DNA from: Sanguinoderma infundibulare
Taxonomy: Eukaryota; Basidiomycota; Agaricomycetes; Polyporales; Polyporaceae
Assembly (NCBI GenBank): GCA_032821775.1
Contig: JAVLRN010000005.1
Span: 806,001 to 870,000 of the forward strand
Length of the DNA stretch: 64,000 nt
Direction of reading: 5' to 3'
The notes beneath the pieces were generated by a model. It worked only from the letters and a program-made list of their open reading frames with translations, searched no databases and was not told the origin of the DNA. The stretch's first letter is position 1, and the number at the start of each line of letters is the position of its first letter. Position numbers and translations under genes: made by a program. Below are positions 51,038-62,472 of this stretch, piece after piece.

Positions 51038-52571
51038 TCAGACGGCAGTCCAGCTGTCGACACAGTGTCGCGGTGCGGTCGCCCTGTACGCGTCGACGAT
51101 CTCCCGATCGAGCGTCGCCCACTTGGCCAGCCGGTCGACGCCCTTCACGTCGAGGTCGATGACCGTGATCGTCCCCGCCTGGCCGGGCCTCATGCGCAGG
51201 ATGACGGAGCAGTCCTTGAAGGACGCGGAGAGCAGGTAGGCCAGCAACCGATACCGGAGCTCCTCGTCCGTCTCTGCTGCGGTGTCAGCCGCCCGTCCCC
51301 CGACCGATGCAGGGGGCCGTCGGGCGAGGTAGGCGTCGACGAACCGCGCCCATTCCGCCATGTCTGGGTCTGCTTCGCCCTTCCCGAGCTGGGCGGCGTC
51401 CGCGGGGCGGAGACGCGTCCAGAGCGCGGTGAGGCCCTCGACGTCGAGTGCGTCGAGCGTGCGCTGGAGCGTCGACAGGGTGTGCAGCACGGGCGTGTAC
51501 AGGAGGAGGGGGAGGAGCGCGGCCGCGAAGGCGTCCCGGACCGTGTGCGTGGGACGCGACGAGCCTTCTGGCGACGCCTCTGGGAAGAGCTGCGCTGCGA
51601 GCGGCGCGACGGACTCTGGCTGTGGCAACACAAATGCCCGAGATTGATTGGAGGGAAAAGCGGCACATGCACGCGTTGGGAAAACGGCCGACGTTAATCC
51701 CGACACACCGCACGGACATAAAAGACACGCACCTCGGCAGCAGTCGGCCGGAGCTTCTGGCCGTCCACGAACACCTTCAGGTTGTTCACCGCCGCGCCGC
51801 TCGCGACCCACGCGTCCCAGAGCGCGTGCAGCGCACGCGTCACCCGCCCCTCGTCCCGCGAGAACAGGTCGAGCGGGCAGTACCCGACCGAGGCCTCCTC
51901 GCCCCTTGCGCTCTTCAGGCGCGCGTGCATGCAGAACCGGCACGTCCGCGTCTTGGTCTCGCGCGTCTCCGCCGACAGGTGCCCCGGCGCGGGCAGGAAG
52001 CCCCACTTCGGCTGCGTCGTCCCCGACCACCAGGATCAAAGGCGTATGAGAGTAAGAGAGTCGATTTTACGGAGACGGTGCTGATAGGAAGAAGACGGGC
52101 AAAACGCACCTTGATCTCGACCGCCCATCCCTTCCCGGAGACCAAGTCCGTCGCGAGCACCGCCTTCCGCCGCCGCGTGTCGATCCTGTCTTTCGCCCGC
52201 CTTTCGTTTGGCCTATGCGCATCCGTCAAGTCTGAGAGCTGCTGCAGCCACGCCTGTTCGACGCGCACGGTGTCGAGGCGAGGGAGAAACTGCTTAGGGA
52301 CGAGCCGTTCAATGACTATACGCTGGAATATAATCGTTGGATCGTCCGGCTCCTCCTCCTTGCCCTCGACGTCCACGAACTGCGGCTCCTGGTCCCACTT
52401 CACGGCCTCGGGCTCGCGTTCGTAGACTGGACATTTTCGAAGTCGGAGGGCGGTTCCGTCAAAGGTGGTGTGTGACGGACCGGAGTAGGAGAAGACGATG
52501 GTGGATCCACCTTCCGAGATGTACCTCCAGTTCTGTGGCGAGGTATCTGCGATGTTCACGGTGTCAGACAT
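51038..52571 (-). CDS. IPK1: Inositol-pentakisphosphate 2-kinase (Ipk1)
   Basis: Phosphorylates the 2-position of inositol 1,3,4,5,6-pentakisphosphate to make phytate (InsP6), needed for mRNA export and signalling (family knowledge). I prefer the ATG at 52571 (MSDTVNIADTSPQNWRYISE), because the kinase fold begins directly after it. An in-frame ATG at 52640 would add 23 residues. N-lobe: EGGSTIVFSYSGPSHTTFDG and ALRLRK. Then VEQAWLQQLSD and the signature EIKPKWGFLPAPG, the EIKPK joined across an intron. Next CRFCMHARLK, a cysteine-rich zinc-binding element of the family, then YCPLDLFSRDE and NNLKVFVDGQ. The C-lobe has CSVILRMRP and ITVIDLDVKGVDRLAKW with the metal-binding Asp region. It ends with TGA at 51038-51040. 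Confidence 0.92.
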
Positions 52572-52807
52572 GGGCCGTAGTCGATAAGCCTGAGATTCGT
52601 ATGAGGTAGAGCTCGAGAGGGTACTTATAACACTCATCATCGATCATAAGGAATGCGCAAGAGGAAGCTGTGCTTGGGCGTCTACAATGCCTCAAAGTAA
52701 CGTAATATTAATGCATCCTAGGTTCGAGACAAACCAACGGCCAGTCTCAGGGATCCAACAGCAATTCTCTATAATACAGTACGAAACAGGTAAAGACCGC
52801 AAAATAC

Positions 52808-54032
52808 TTAGAAGACGACGTTGGAACCGCTGCCCTGCGCGGCCTCGCCCTCGCCCTCGCCTTCCCCGTTCTTGCGAGCCTTCTTCGCCCACCGCAGGCC
52901 ACACGCATTGCAAAGCGTCTTTGGGCCCATCGGTCCCTGTTACACGTGGTTCATAAGCCAACCGAAGAACGAACTAGTAAGCATCACAAAGGCACGCACC
53001 TTACGCCATTCCGGAGAATCTGTCCGCCCGCACGTCACGCATACATGTTGTTCGGCCGCAGAGCGCTTTAGCTAAGGGCCAGGGAACCAGACGCTGCGGT
53101 CAGGATCTATCCGCACGTCGACAGTCTCTGGGGAGCATACCTTCTTCCGAGGACCGTCGTCGCTGCCGTCCGTCGCAAAGCTTGATGCCCCCAGGTCGAA
53201 GTTGGTCCTCGCACTGTCCGGCGGGGGGAAGCCGTCCGAGTTTGCGAAAAATTGCTCTTCGGCATCGAGCGCCTGCGATTGCATGCGGAGCTGGCGGATG
53301 CGCTGCTGGAGCCTCTCGTTTTCCATCTTGAGCTCGAGAAACGTGTTGAGCCTGCACGATGACGATGACGCCCCACATATCAGCTCCACTTCCCACAGTG
53401 CGCATGGAGCGGGAGGACACATACATGGCGGTGTTCCTGCTCGGGTACGGCTGGGCCATGGCAAAGAAGCACTTGAAGTCGTTCGAGTCGGGCAGGAAGT
53501 GCGGGCGGCCGCGGATCTCGAACAGGACCTCCTTGGGGGCGGACGTGTAGTCGTTGGCGACGTAGAACTCGTTCTTGCACTGCAGGCGCGCGAAGGCCAG
53601 CATCTCCGTCTTTGTCCTGATGCTCTCCGAAAAGGACGCGCGGAAGTTGGTCCGATCGCCCGCTGTAGCGTCCATTGATCAGGTCAGGTAACGCTATGAA
53701 CATTAAACGATGGAGATCGAAGAGAAGGCGAGAGAAAGCGGAAAGGGATCCTCCAAATACGCACCGTTCATGAGGTCGACTAGGTCTCCATCGACAAGCT
53801 CGTCGTCGCGCCAGCCGAGGAGCTCGGTGACGGCGTTCCCGCAGTACCAGACCGTACAGGACTCGGAGAGGACGAGGAAGATGTTGTCGTTGAGTTCGGA
53901 GACGAGGAGGTCCGCCCATCGCTTTCTCTTTGTAAACTCAAACACGGGAATCTCCTTGGTGGGGCTCAGCGGAATAGTAGCACTGCTCGACGGCTCGGGG
54001 ATTCGCGGTGTTGGGGCGCCGGTTGAGGCCAT
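52808..54032 (-). CDS. wc-2: White Collar-2 type PAS/GATA zinc-finger regulator
   Basis: DNA-binding partner of the blue-light receptor WC-1, controlling light responses and development in fungi (family knowledge). The start is ATG at 54032 ([17 protein letters not shown]). A single PAS domain begins [20 protein letters not shown], with [20 protein letters not shown] and [14 protein letters not shown]. After an intron come [19 protein letters not shown] and [13 protein letters not shown] short helix ([20 protein letters not shown]) leads to the GATA-type finger CVTC-x18-CNAC ([34 protein letters not shown]), which is split by an intron between Lys and Gly. The end is GSGSNVVF with TAA at 52808-52810. 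There is no LOV flavin-binding cysteine motif, so this is WC-2 rather than WC-1. Confidence 0.9.
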
Positions 54033-54968
54033 TTGGTGCAGCGGGACTCAGAGGTGGTGGCGGGTGAATTAAGAATGGCAGGGAGGAGGGGGAGGGCAGG
54101 CAGCATCTCGCAGGTGGGATGGGGCTGGGGGTTCATTGGCTGGAGCCAGGAAAGGGAATAGGGAGCAGACGAGCGTAATGACAGCTCCCGACCGCGATCT
54201 ATTGCCCGGCGCTATTCCCATTTACGGTTATCGCCGGCGTGACGCGGTTGACCACCATCCTCTTGGGCTCCAGCCTCTCTTCTCGGATACGCCGATGGCC
54301 ACCATTCGCCTCCCTCAATGGTGCCCCCTCTCAGGTGAAGTGCACCAGCAGCATGTTTGACCTTCTGAGCTGCTCATTGGCGCATATTTTTGTCATTTAT
54401 TGAGTAACGTGACAACCAACAATGTTCACAGCGCACACCATTTTGAAAAAGTTGGTTTGAAAAGCATGATTCAGTTCTATTCAAGAGACGTCGAGTTACG
54501 GGTTGTGACTACAGGCAAACTCAGAACACGGAAGGAAGAGTGAAGGTGTCCGGACTCCAGATCATTCCAGGATGATTCCGCAGGCTTCCTCGAAGCTTCG
54601 CACTGTCAAAAATGGCGCACAGATGGCCGCGTATGACTGGGATATACTATCAGAGAATCGAAGAAGAAAGCTTGAGAGATGGTGAAACACTTCGGCAAAA
54701 CGTCACGTTCTAGATGGCCGATGTCACACCAACTGCGCTGCAACTGACGTAAGCGCGTACGTCTCTACGATCGGTGGGTCCATATGGGTCCAGTGCCTCC
54801 GACAAAATGCCTCCGTCGTGGACTCTCCTCCATAACATCGCTCTTGCCCTGGACCACGTCCAATGTCGTGCACACGTCAAAATCGCGAGAGGAGAGATGG
54901 CGTCGGACGGCAGCATGCAAAGTGCCGAACTCGGCACCGCGAGATGAATCACATGAACGTGACTAACG
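54033..54968. other. Spacer between Zn2Cys6 gene and White Collar-2, no gene seen
   Basis: A 936-bp interval holding the White Collar-2 promoter and the 3' flank of the Zn2Cys6 gene. An AT-rich part at 54.37-54.50 kb. No supported frame. Confidence 0.45.
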
Positions 54969-57098
54969 TTAACGATGGCAAGGCACGCCTGACGGCAGGC
55001 CAGAGTCTGGAACGGCCAAGAAGTCGACGTCGAAGTCGAAGTCGAAGGCGAAGTCAAAGTACTCCTCCAAGTCCAGCTCCATCGAGCAATCCCCTTCCCA
55101 ATCCTGTCCCCACATCACCGCCGGGAGGCCGCCCGACGTCGACACGCCACGCGTCCTTGAACCCGATAGACTCATCTCCGCGAACCCGCTCGCCATGCCG
55201 TCCCCCGTCTTCTCCATCTGCGCTTCCATCAGGGATCCCATCGCCCCTTGTCGTTCTTCGGCGCTGCTCGACGAGTCCGAGGGCATCGCCGAGGGCACAA
55301 GAACCGAGAAGTAGTCGGCCGGCGTCGGTGCCCCCGTCGAGTCGCTGTGGGCGCGTGAAGACGAAGACGTGGACGAGTTGGAGTTACCGCGGCCGAGCGG
55401 TAGCGGCGCGCCGGGCGTTTGCGCTGCCCCCTCCTTCGCCAAGTCGACGAGCCATTGGATCAGGTCATGCGTGTTGCGCGTAGACGCGTGGAATGCCTCA
55501 GCCGTGAGAGGCGTGGAGTGAGGCCTAGGGATCCCAACAATGCTTTCCTGCGCACTGTGGGAGGACATTACGTTCAGAATTAGCAAACTACACCGGCCAA
55601 GTAGAACGCGGCCCAACCAATGGGTACGCACTGCAAATGGGTCCTAGGGTGCGTGAGAACGAATTGCTGTGCACCGAAGCTAGATACGTCGGGCATGCAC
55701 GAGGTCGGACGCGCGGGCGTAGGTTGAGAAGATGATGCACGAGTTCCTGTGGCAGGAGGTGGGGCGAGAGCAGCAGGAAGCGCACCAGTAGGAACTGCTG
55801 GAGCATGTGAAGGCATGACGGCTGAACCAGAACCGGAAGAGACAGTGCCAGACTGACAGATCGAAGGCCCGACCAGAGCAGGCATGCGCGGCGGGACGTA
55901 GATTCTAGGCGCTGGATCCTGCGCCTCGGGCGGAGCGAACCTAGCTAGTTGTGACGGCGTTGCGTCTCCGGAAAGGGACCGAGAAGAGTAGCCAGACGAG
56001 CAGGAGTACGCCGACGAAGAAGAGGACGACGAGGTGGCAGCAGAAGGGCAGGGCGGGAGAGCGCTGCCGCCGTCGTAGTCTTCATCCAGTTCGAGAGCGG
56101 CGCCGGATTCCTGCATTCGATTCTTGATCATGGACTTGAGCTTGTTCGCGCGATGGTCCTCGACGTAGACGCAGTCGATATTCCTGATTTCGCAATGCCT
56201 GCACTTCGGTTTCCTGCCCGAACACTTCCAACGAAAATCACCCATGAGGTGAGAGCGCATTGAGAGCAGGCCATGATGGAGAGGATGACGTACCTTGCTC
56301 TTCCGTTTCCGACAAGACTCGCAAGCTTGGGGGACGCGGACGCGGGTCTTGGGTTCACGTCGGTATACTTGACGAACGGGCTGCGGTTTGACATCGTCGA
56401 GGAGCGGATCGACGTACACGAAAGGATCTTGGGAGTCGCCGAGGCTGGACATGGGCTCCGCCGCCGCCGTGGTTGCAGGCATGGGATTTTGGACGAAGAC
56501 GGGAACGAGGAGCTGCTGGGGCTGGAAGGCAGGGTGGAAGAACTGAGCCGGGTACGCAGCCAAGTCCTGCTGTAGCATTGTCCAGTCGATCGCCTGCGGA
56601 GGTAGCTGGGGCATGTGATGGCCTAGCAGAGACTGGCCGTAGGGGAAATTGCCGAATGGGAAGGTGGGGACAGAGGTAGCCAATGGTGGGACGGGCGGGA
56701 AGGACGGAAGAGGCGCGGGCGGCTCAATTTGTCCAAGTGGGGCTTGGGTTTGAGTTTGGAGATCGTTGTTGACGGGAGCGGTAAGCTCAGGCCAGCCGAG
56801 CTGTTGTGCATAGACAGCAGGATGAAGAGCGGGGGCTTTGGAGCGGCGTTTATCCCGAACGCGACCACCGTTGCGGCGTTGAGTCCCTGGCTTCGAGGGC
56901 GATAGACGAGTCGTGGCCAGCACGTCGGAGGGCAGAAAGTGTCCAGGCACCTGCATGTTCGTACCACGGGAGACAAGAGAGAGCCAAGGGGAAGGAGAAG
57001 GAGTGTTGCGACAGGACCAAAGCAAGTTCTCGATCAAGACTGGGTTGAGGCTGACCGGGGGTGACCCTGTAACGATGTTCCTCTTGGATGTCAGCCAT
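54969..57098 (-). CDS. Zn2Cys6 transcription factor
   Basis: Fungal binuclear zinc-cluster regulator; target genes unknown. The cluster is near the middle: ACESCRKRKSK, then across an intron CSGRKPKCRHCEIRNIDC, fitting CX2CX6CX6CX2CX6C. The preceding part is Pro/Gln-rich. The part after it is Ser-rich (ATSSSSSSSAYSCSSGYSS) and Pro/Ala-rich. An intron with donor GTGCGT near 55630 joins HPRTHL to HAQESIVGIPRP and NTHDLIQWLVDLAKEG. The C-terminus is an acidic-aromatic tract (LEEYFDFAFDFDFDVDF), a likely activation domain. It stops at 54969. The start is uncertain: ATG 57098 (MADIQEEHRYRVTPGQ) works with a 66-nt intron after YEHAG, leading to TQRRNGGRVRDK. ATG 57037 gives an uninterrupted alternative. 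Confidence 0.82.
55022..55060. repeat. Hexanucleotide repeat in the Zn2Cys6 coding end
   Basis: Imperfect tandem GTCGAA/GGCGAA hexamers in the coding region. On the minus strand they encode alternating Phe-Asp pairs. Repeat slippage here would lengthen or shorten the acidic-aromatic tail without breaking the frame. Confidence 0.8.
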
Positions 57099-58103
57099 TA
57101 TATAATGATATTCCAATATTGCCTCTTGGTCGACCACGATGCTTGAGATCTTGGCCAGCAGGTGAAAGATAACAGGGAGACAGGAGAGGTGAAGCCTGCA
57201 GTAGTGCCCCCGGCTGGCTGTACGCATCCCAGTGCGCTGAAAAGCCGCGGCCAGGATCGAGCTGACATGAGTGACAGCATGGCGTGACGAGACCACGTGC
57301 ATGTGACTGTCGCGTCCTTGTTGAGCACCCTGGAGCGCCATGATGATGCTCTCCAGATCCCGGGAGTCACCAGCTGCCGCTGTGGGCGAGAAGTGAGACT
57401 GGTGCAGGACACACTCGTTGGCCTTATCTTCGAGCCAATTAAAGTGGACAACGGCTGCAGTTTTATATCTCCACATCCCTTGCCACCCTCTGTTCCAACT
57501 CGCAATCATCGCGATGGCGACAGAACATTACGACCCGTCCGTCATCTGCGCCCCCAGAGTGCCCTCCACCATCCAAGTGCGGTGACCGTGCGCCCGTATC
57601 ATGCACGATGCCCGAGACCCCCGTGTCCCGTTGATAATGGCAATGAGTGAGTGAACGCCCACGTATGATGGCTCTAGCAGTTGTATTGACTTCATTCGTC
57701 TCCAGGTCAGCTCCCAGTTAAAAGCTGGCGTTGCTTGCTCGGTCAAATGGGGATAATACCCATCAAGTCTCCCGGGCTGTACACCGTCCTTCGGCGGTGG
57801 CAGCGATTCTTTCGGCGGTCTCTTACGCGATCGATGCGCCCTTCTGTTCGGGCGGCAGGTCGTCTACCCCTCTGAAACCTCTCGGCTCGCCAGCGGATGA
57901 GAAGCATCTCCCTCGTCAGCCACTCTCCCGGCATCCTGATATAAAGCTCTACACCGCTGCACTCGTTCCCTTCAGGTCAACAGCAGGTCTTCGGCCTAAT
58001 TTATTCCTTGCCTTTCGTTCCTTGCTCGTCACCCTTTGTCTCCCGGACGCTTGTCACTTCTTTACGCCGACTTATCACGCCCAACACGCTTTCTAACGAC
58101 AAG
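57099..58103. other. Divergent upstream region of the Zn2Cys6 and secreted-protein genes
   Basis: A 1.0-kb interval. TATATA directly precedes the first candidate ATG of the minus-strand gene. TATAAA at 57940-57945, in CTGATATAAAGCTC, lies about 160 bp upstream of the plus-strand start at 58104 and is a good TATA box. No coding potential is supported. Confidence 0.5.
57940..57945 (+). promoter_or_regulatory. TATA box of the secreted-protein gene
   Basis: TATAAAG about 160 bp before the start codon, followed by a C/T-rich stretch. A strong TATA is common for highly or conditionally expressed secreted proteins in fungi (inference). Confidence 0.5.
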
Positions 58104-59192
58104 ATGTTCGTCGCACGTGTCGTTGCCCTCAGTCTCATCTGCGCCTCCGCCTCTTCGGTCACCGCTCTAGCCATCAACAAGCGCGATGCAGTCGACTTCT
58201 TCGATCCCGCCCAGGGCGGCGGCAGCATCTTTGATAACGCCACGTTTGGCGGCGAGCCCTTGAACGTGTGTTCATCATACTTACCACCGACGTTGACTTC
58301 CTGACCCTCTCGATCTCCACAGGTAATCATCTCGGGGTTGAGCACCCCAGACGTGCTCACCGACGACGGGATCTTGAACTATGCCCAGGCCATCGGTTTG
58401 TAAGCCCCTCCGAACTCCGATTGCGCGCCCAATTGTGTGCCGATGCTAATCTTGCATTTATTTTCCCTCGCCGCGAACCACATGCACGCACAGCTCCAAG
58501 GAGTGCCTCGGCTTGCACCTGGGTACGCCTCAGATGGCGAACCTCGGCGACGGCAACGGATCGCTGAACCAGACAGTCGAGTTCCGCCAGGACTTCGGGA
58601 ACGACTTCCTCGGGACGTGCCTCGAGAGCTTGCTCGGCGGCAACCACTTCCGGTAGGCACCGTCTTCTCGACGATAGCAAGCGATGACTCCACGGAACTG
58701 AGGATATGGGCATGTGTAGCGCCTGGCGCCAGAATGGATCCAACGCCAACAGCGGCGCGCTTTTCCTGGCGTACGTTGCAGCCCGTCTATGCGTTAACTG
58801 TCGCGGAGCTGACTTTGCGTTTGCGCTTTGGCTCGCGCCGATGTCAGCGCGTCGAAGGAGAAGGACGTAATCACGAACCACGACCTCGTTGACGATGGGT
58901 ACAACATCGGCCGGTACATTAAAGTATATTTCTTCGTCGCGGTCCTGGTGCTGATCTCGCATTGCAGCGACGAGCTCGTGGCTGCTGCGGTGGGAACGAA
59001 GAGTCATGACGGCGTGATGTACAACACCGTTGCGAAGAACATCACTGGGCTCATGCCCGCCGGGAGCGACGGTGTCAACCATGGTGCGTACTTTTCGTAT
59101 GGTTTGGTACCCGCAGATACGAGCTGAGCGCTCGTGCAGGCATCGCAGTGGATGGCCTCGTCACACTCTTGACCGTGACGATCCAAGATTAA
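58104..59192 (+). CDS. Secreted protein of unknown function
   Basis: No recognised catalytic family. The start is ATG at 58104. A clear signal peptide (MFVARVVALSLICASASSVT, then ALAINKR with a dibasic site) begins the protein. Exons traced: AVDFFDPAQGGGSIFDNATF, then VIISGLSTPDVLTDDGILNY and AQAIGFSKECLGLHLGTPQM, then GNGSLNQTVEFRQDFGNDFL and CLESLLGGNHFR. These are followed by AWRQNGSNANSGALFLA, ASKEKDVITNHDLVDDGYNI, DELVAAAVGTKSHDGVMYNT, and NHGIAVDGLVTLLTVTIQD with TAA at 59190-59192. Three Asn-X-Ser/Thr glycosylation sites are visible (DNATF, GNGSLN, LNQTV). Only two or three cysteines. The pattern resembles conserved mushroom extracellular proteins without assigned role. It is preceded by a TATA box. 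Confidence 0.8.
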
Positions 59193-60411
59193 TGATGTGC
59201 TCGACTGTGTGTCTGTGTAGCACATGCCGTCGTCACGGCAGAACATGGTGCCTCAATAGCAGGTTGACCTTTCCAGGGTTCTTCTGCTTGCTCCCCTCTG
59301 AACGCCGCCGGGAGATGGGACCAGTACGTATAGCGCACCTCTTGGGATGTATCATGTCGGCCACTCTCTCGCCCGACATCATAGTGACTTCACGCTGCGC
59401 TGCACGGTTTCACTTGAATCCAGCAGATACGCATCGTTCGTCCGCGGAAGCTTGCTTTCGAAACTCGGTTGAAATGTCCCACAGATATACGAATAGTGCT
59501 AACCCCGACCAAGAAAAGCGCATTTTAGTTTCCTCTCTCGCGAGCTTTTCCTGGCGTTGGTAGGGACAGCGCGCACCTTTTCATGGTCCTCGGGATAAGT
59601 ACCTTCCTATGCGCCAGGACTGAGGTCCCTCCCTCGGGAAGATCGTTACCAAGAGCTACATGATTCCTACTACACGGGCTATCAAGAGCTACAGAATTTC
59701 CTACCCCGGGCCCGGAAAAGACAGGAAAACACGCACCTTGAGACCGAAACCGAAGAAAAACCACGCACCTTGGAGTCGAAACCCACAACCAAAAAGAAAC
59801 CACGCATCTCAAGAGCGAAACTCACAACATAAAGGAAGGACCCACCTGCAGACAGAAACAGACAGAAAGAAGAAAAGAGGGGACGAGGAGTGCTCGCGCT
59901 TGTTTAGGTATACTGTCGGTGAGGCGTGGTCGGCCCAACGTCAGCCTCCTCGGTACCCCGCACGGCATATTCGGCAAGGCAGGCTGGTTAGCCTGGCTCA
60001 TGCCTGGCTTTACTGTAAGCATGCGTATGTCGGACCTCGGTCAGCAGAAACTCTTGGGCCACCGTATACGCGTCGCGCAGAGAAGAAGCGCACGTGCTCG
60101 CGTCGAATCACATGGGTTAAGGAAAGGCTTGCTGCGGGACTGGGACGCGCACTGGCAAGGGCAAGGGGCAAGCACTTCTCGCATTTGACTCTGAGAGTGG
60201 GCGCACTGGCCGCGGCGCACATCCACTCGCTGCGGTAGAAGACAATGGGTCCGACTCGCGCCTTTTGCAGCTCGTCTTTTGTCTTCTGCTATCATCATCC
60301 CCATCGCCTCCCTCAGAACACGTGCGCCCTTCACAAGAGCGAACATTATACTTATAGCCGCCAAGTTATACGCATAGCAGCGACCAACATAACACTTCGC
60401 CCTCCTCCACG
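59193..60411. other. Spacer with degenerate minisatellite
   Basis: A 1.2-kb interval between the secreted-protein and F-box genes. The open frame at 59660-60238 arises from the repeat-rich, stop-poor A/C-rich part and is not convincing. The last 60 bp before the F-box start include a CCCTCCTCCACG leader. Confidence 0.5.
59650..59835. repeat. Degenerate tandem repeat, about 32-39 bp period
   Basis: CAAGAGCTACATGATTCCTA near 59650 is repeated in altered form 33 bp later. CACGCACCTT starts at 59730 and again at 59762, with CACGCATCTC at 59801. GAAAC-rich spacers separate the copies. An old minisatellite with diverged units. Confidence 0.55.
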
Positions 60412-62211
60412 ATGATACGGTTGACGGACTTCCCGGACGATATCCTCGAGGAGATCTTCCACGCCATGCGCGGCCTGATGTGTTTCCCGGGAGAACGGGA
60501 ATACGCAGAGGTGCGTTCATACCTTCAAACTCCTTCAACGTGACCTCACGCCGCAATGCAGCCCGTTTACTACCAAGACGAGGGCGAATACGAACGCCGC
60601 AACGCCCACACGCCACATCGCGTCCCCCTCTGGGCCAACGTCCTCGCCCTCTCCCATGTCTGCACCCATTGGCGCAGTCTCATGCTCACCCGCCCCCGTC
60701 TCTGGACCTTCATCCGTATCACCGGGTCCTTCACGAACCGCATCATGGTTAACGAAATGCTTGAGCGGGCGGGCACCTTTCCCCTCTCCATCCTCTTCGT
60801 ACACCCCTCCCATCTTCGCGGTCAAAACCGGCCCTCGCAACAGAACGCCGTGTACGACGTCCTCGGCATCGCGAGCGTCATCAGCGACCACTCGGAGCGC
60901 ATCCAAGACCTCGGCGTCGTCCTCAACTCGTCCCAGGAGATCGCACTCGTCCTCGACACCCTCAGCCGCTGCCCCGTCCCCCGCCTCGAGAAGCTCTGGC
61001 TCGACAGCGCCCGCGCCAACTCCGGCTCCGGCTTCGCAACCGTCCGCGCGTCCCTGCTCGACAACGCCATGCCGCCCCTCCGCGTCCTCCACGCCCGCGG
61101 CATCTCCATACCCTGGCTCCCCTATGAGCGCCTCGTCCGCCTCCAGCTCTCCTGCGGCCCCGCGCCCCCGCTCGCCGCCCTCCTCCACACCCTCCGGCAG
61201 AGCCCCGAGCTCGAGGTGCTCGTGCTCCGCATCCCCACCGCCAGAGCCGACCTCGACCGCCCCGCCTCCCCCTTGAGCTCCACACTCGACGACGACGAGC
61301 CGCGCGCGGTGCTCCCGCGCCTCCGCCGGCTCAAGCTCACCGTCGAGGCCGCGCACGATGCCGCCTTCTCGGTCCTGCCGCACATCACCTTCCCGCGCAC
61401 GACCGCCGTCGCGCTCCGCTTCACCGGCCGCGTCTCGTCCGCGCTCTACGAGGACTGCGCGGCGCTCGAGGAGCTCGCGTGTGCCGTCCGCCGCGCCATG
61501 TGCGTCTTCCACCGCCCCGCGTTCGCGTCCCTCTCGTCCGTCCGTGCCGCCTCGCCTCCCTTGGACTTGGGGACCGGGGACAGGGAGAACCCGACGCTGG
61601 CGGTGGAGTGGACCGTGTCCGACGAGCAGCGCTGGGCGCGGGGTCTGAAGGGCAGCATTCGTCCAGTGGGTCCCGTCGCGCGCCTCTGCGAGGGCTTCAA
61701 GGCTGTGCCGCTCCCTGCGCTCGCGGAGCTGTCCGTCGTCGTCGCGCCGTTCGCCCCCGCCCCGGACGACCCGCCGGAGGACCAGTATCCGGTCGAGCGG
61801 TTCCGGCGAGTGTGGGAGTGCGTGCCGACGGTGGAGAGTCTGGATCTGAGGGTGCACCCGCAGCAGGCGGCGCAGGTGTTCGCGTCGCTCGCGGCGAGGG
61901 CACGGGAAGAGCCTCCGGAGCCTGAGGAGAGCGCGGCGGACGGATTCGGGTGGGACGAGGAAGAGGTTCCGAGCGCGGAGGAAGCGGAAGAAGAGACAGA
62001 AGGCGAGATCGTGTGTCCTCGGCTGAGGAGGTTGCGTGTGACCTGGTGGGAGCCGCCGTCCGTGGATGACCTGTGGGGCGTCGAGCGGTGCTGCCTTGCG
62101 AGGGCGACGGCGGGCGCGCGGCTCGAGCACTTGGAGACTGTGGAATTTCCTGAGGTTGTTATGGCGAGTCTGCGATATCATGTGGATCACGTCGCAGCCC
62201 TAGATGCTTAG
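60412..62211 (+). CDS. F-box-like protein
   Basis: Likely substrate receptor of an SCF ubiquitin ligase, of the large family found in mushrooms; target unknown. The start is ATG at 60412: MIRLTDFPDDILEEIFHAMR, a typical F-box opening. One intron (60490-60559) joins EYAE to PVYYQDEGEYERRN. The F-box continues NVLALSHVCTHWRSLMLTRP and LWTFIRITGS, the classical end. The rest (about 500 residues) is leucine-rich and weakly repetitive (LEKLWLDSA, LRVLHARGI, LEVLVLRIP), suggesting divergent leucine-rich repeats. An acidic stretch (WDEEEVPSAEEAEEETEGE) comes near the end, at 61.95-62.01 kb. It stops at 62211. The coding region is strongly GC-rich, which creates long antisense frames. Confidence 0.85.
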
Positions 62212-62472
62212 TACGTACTAGCAGTGGTGGTAGGAGCGATTACTTCCCACTACAGTCGGTGGGTCCGCGGTTTAGATTCATATGCCCACGATCGTTTCCG
62301 CACACTTCCGAGCTCAGACACTACCTGGACACTACCCGCCTCAGCCTCTGGACACCCATTCACATCTGTATCACAGCATCTAGTACTTGCATGAATCCAG
62401 TGTATTTTACACAAGCGATATGCTACATCAGGGTGCGATGAGCTACATACATTCCGTTAGCAGTCCGTTTGT

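Noticed and set aside
51448..52425. A 325-codon plus-strand frame
   Set aside because: Antisense to Ipk1, whose family motifs are unambiguous on the minus strand.
52717..52745. Possible tRNA T-loop (GGTTCGAGAC)
   Set aside because: No matching acceptor stem, D-arm or anticodon stem could be formed around it.
60535..62190. A 551-codon minus-strand open frame
   Set aside because: It lies fully antisense to the F-box gene. Its translation is Arg/Gly/Glu-rich without motifs, as expected from third-position GC bias on the other strand.
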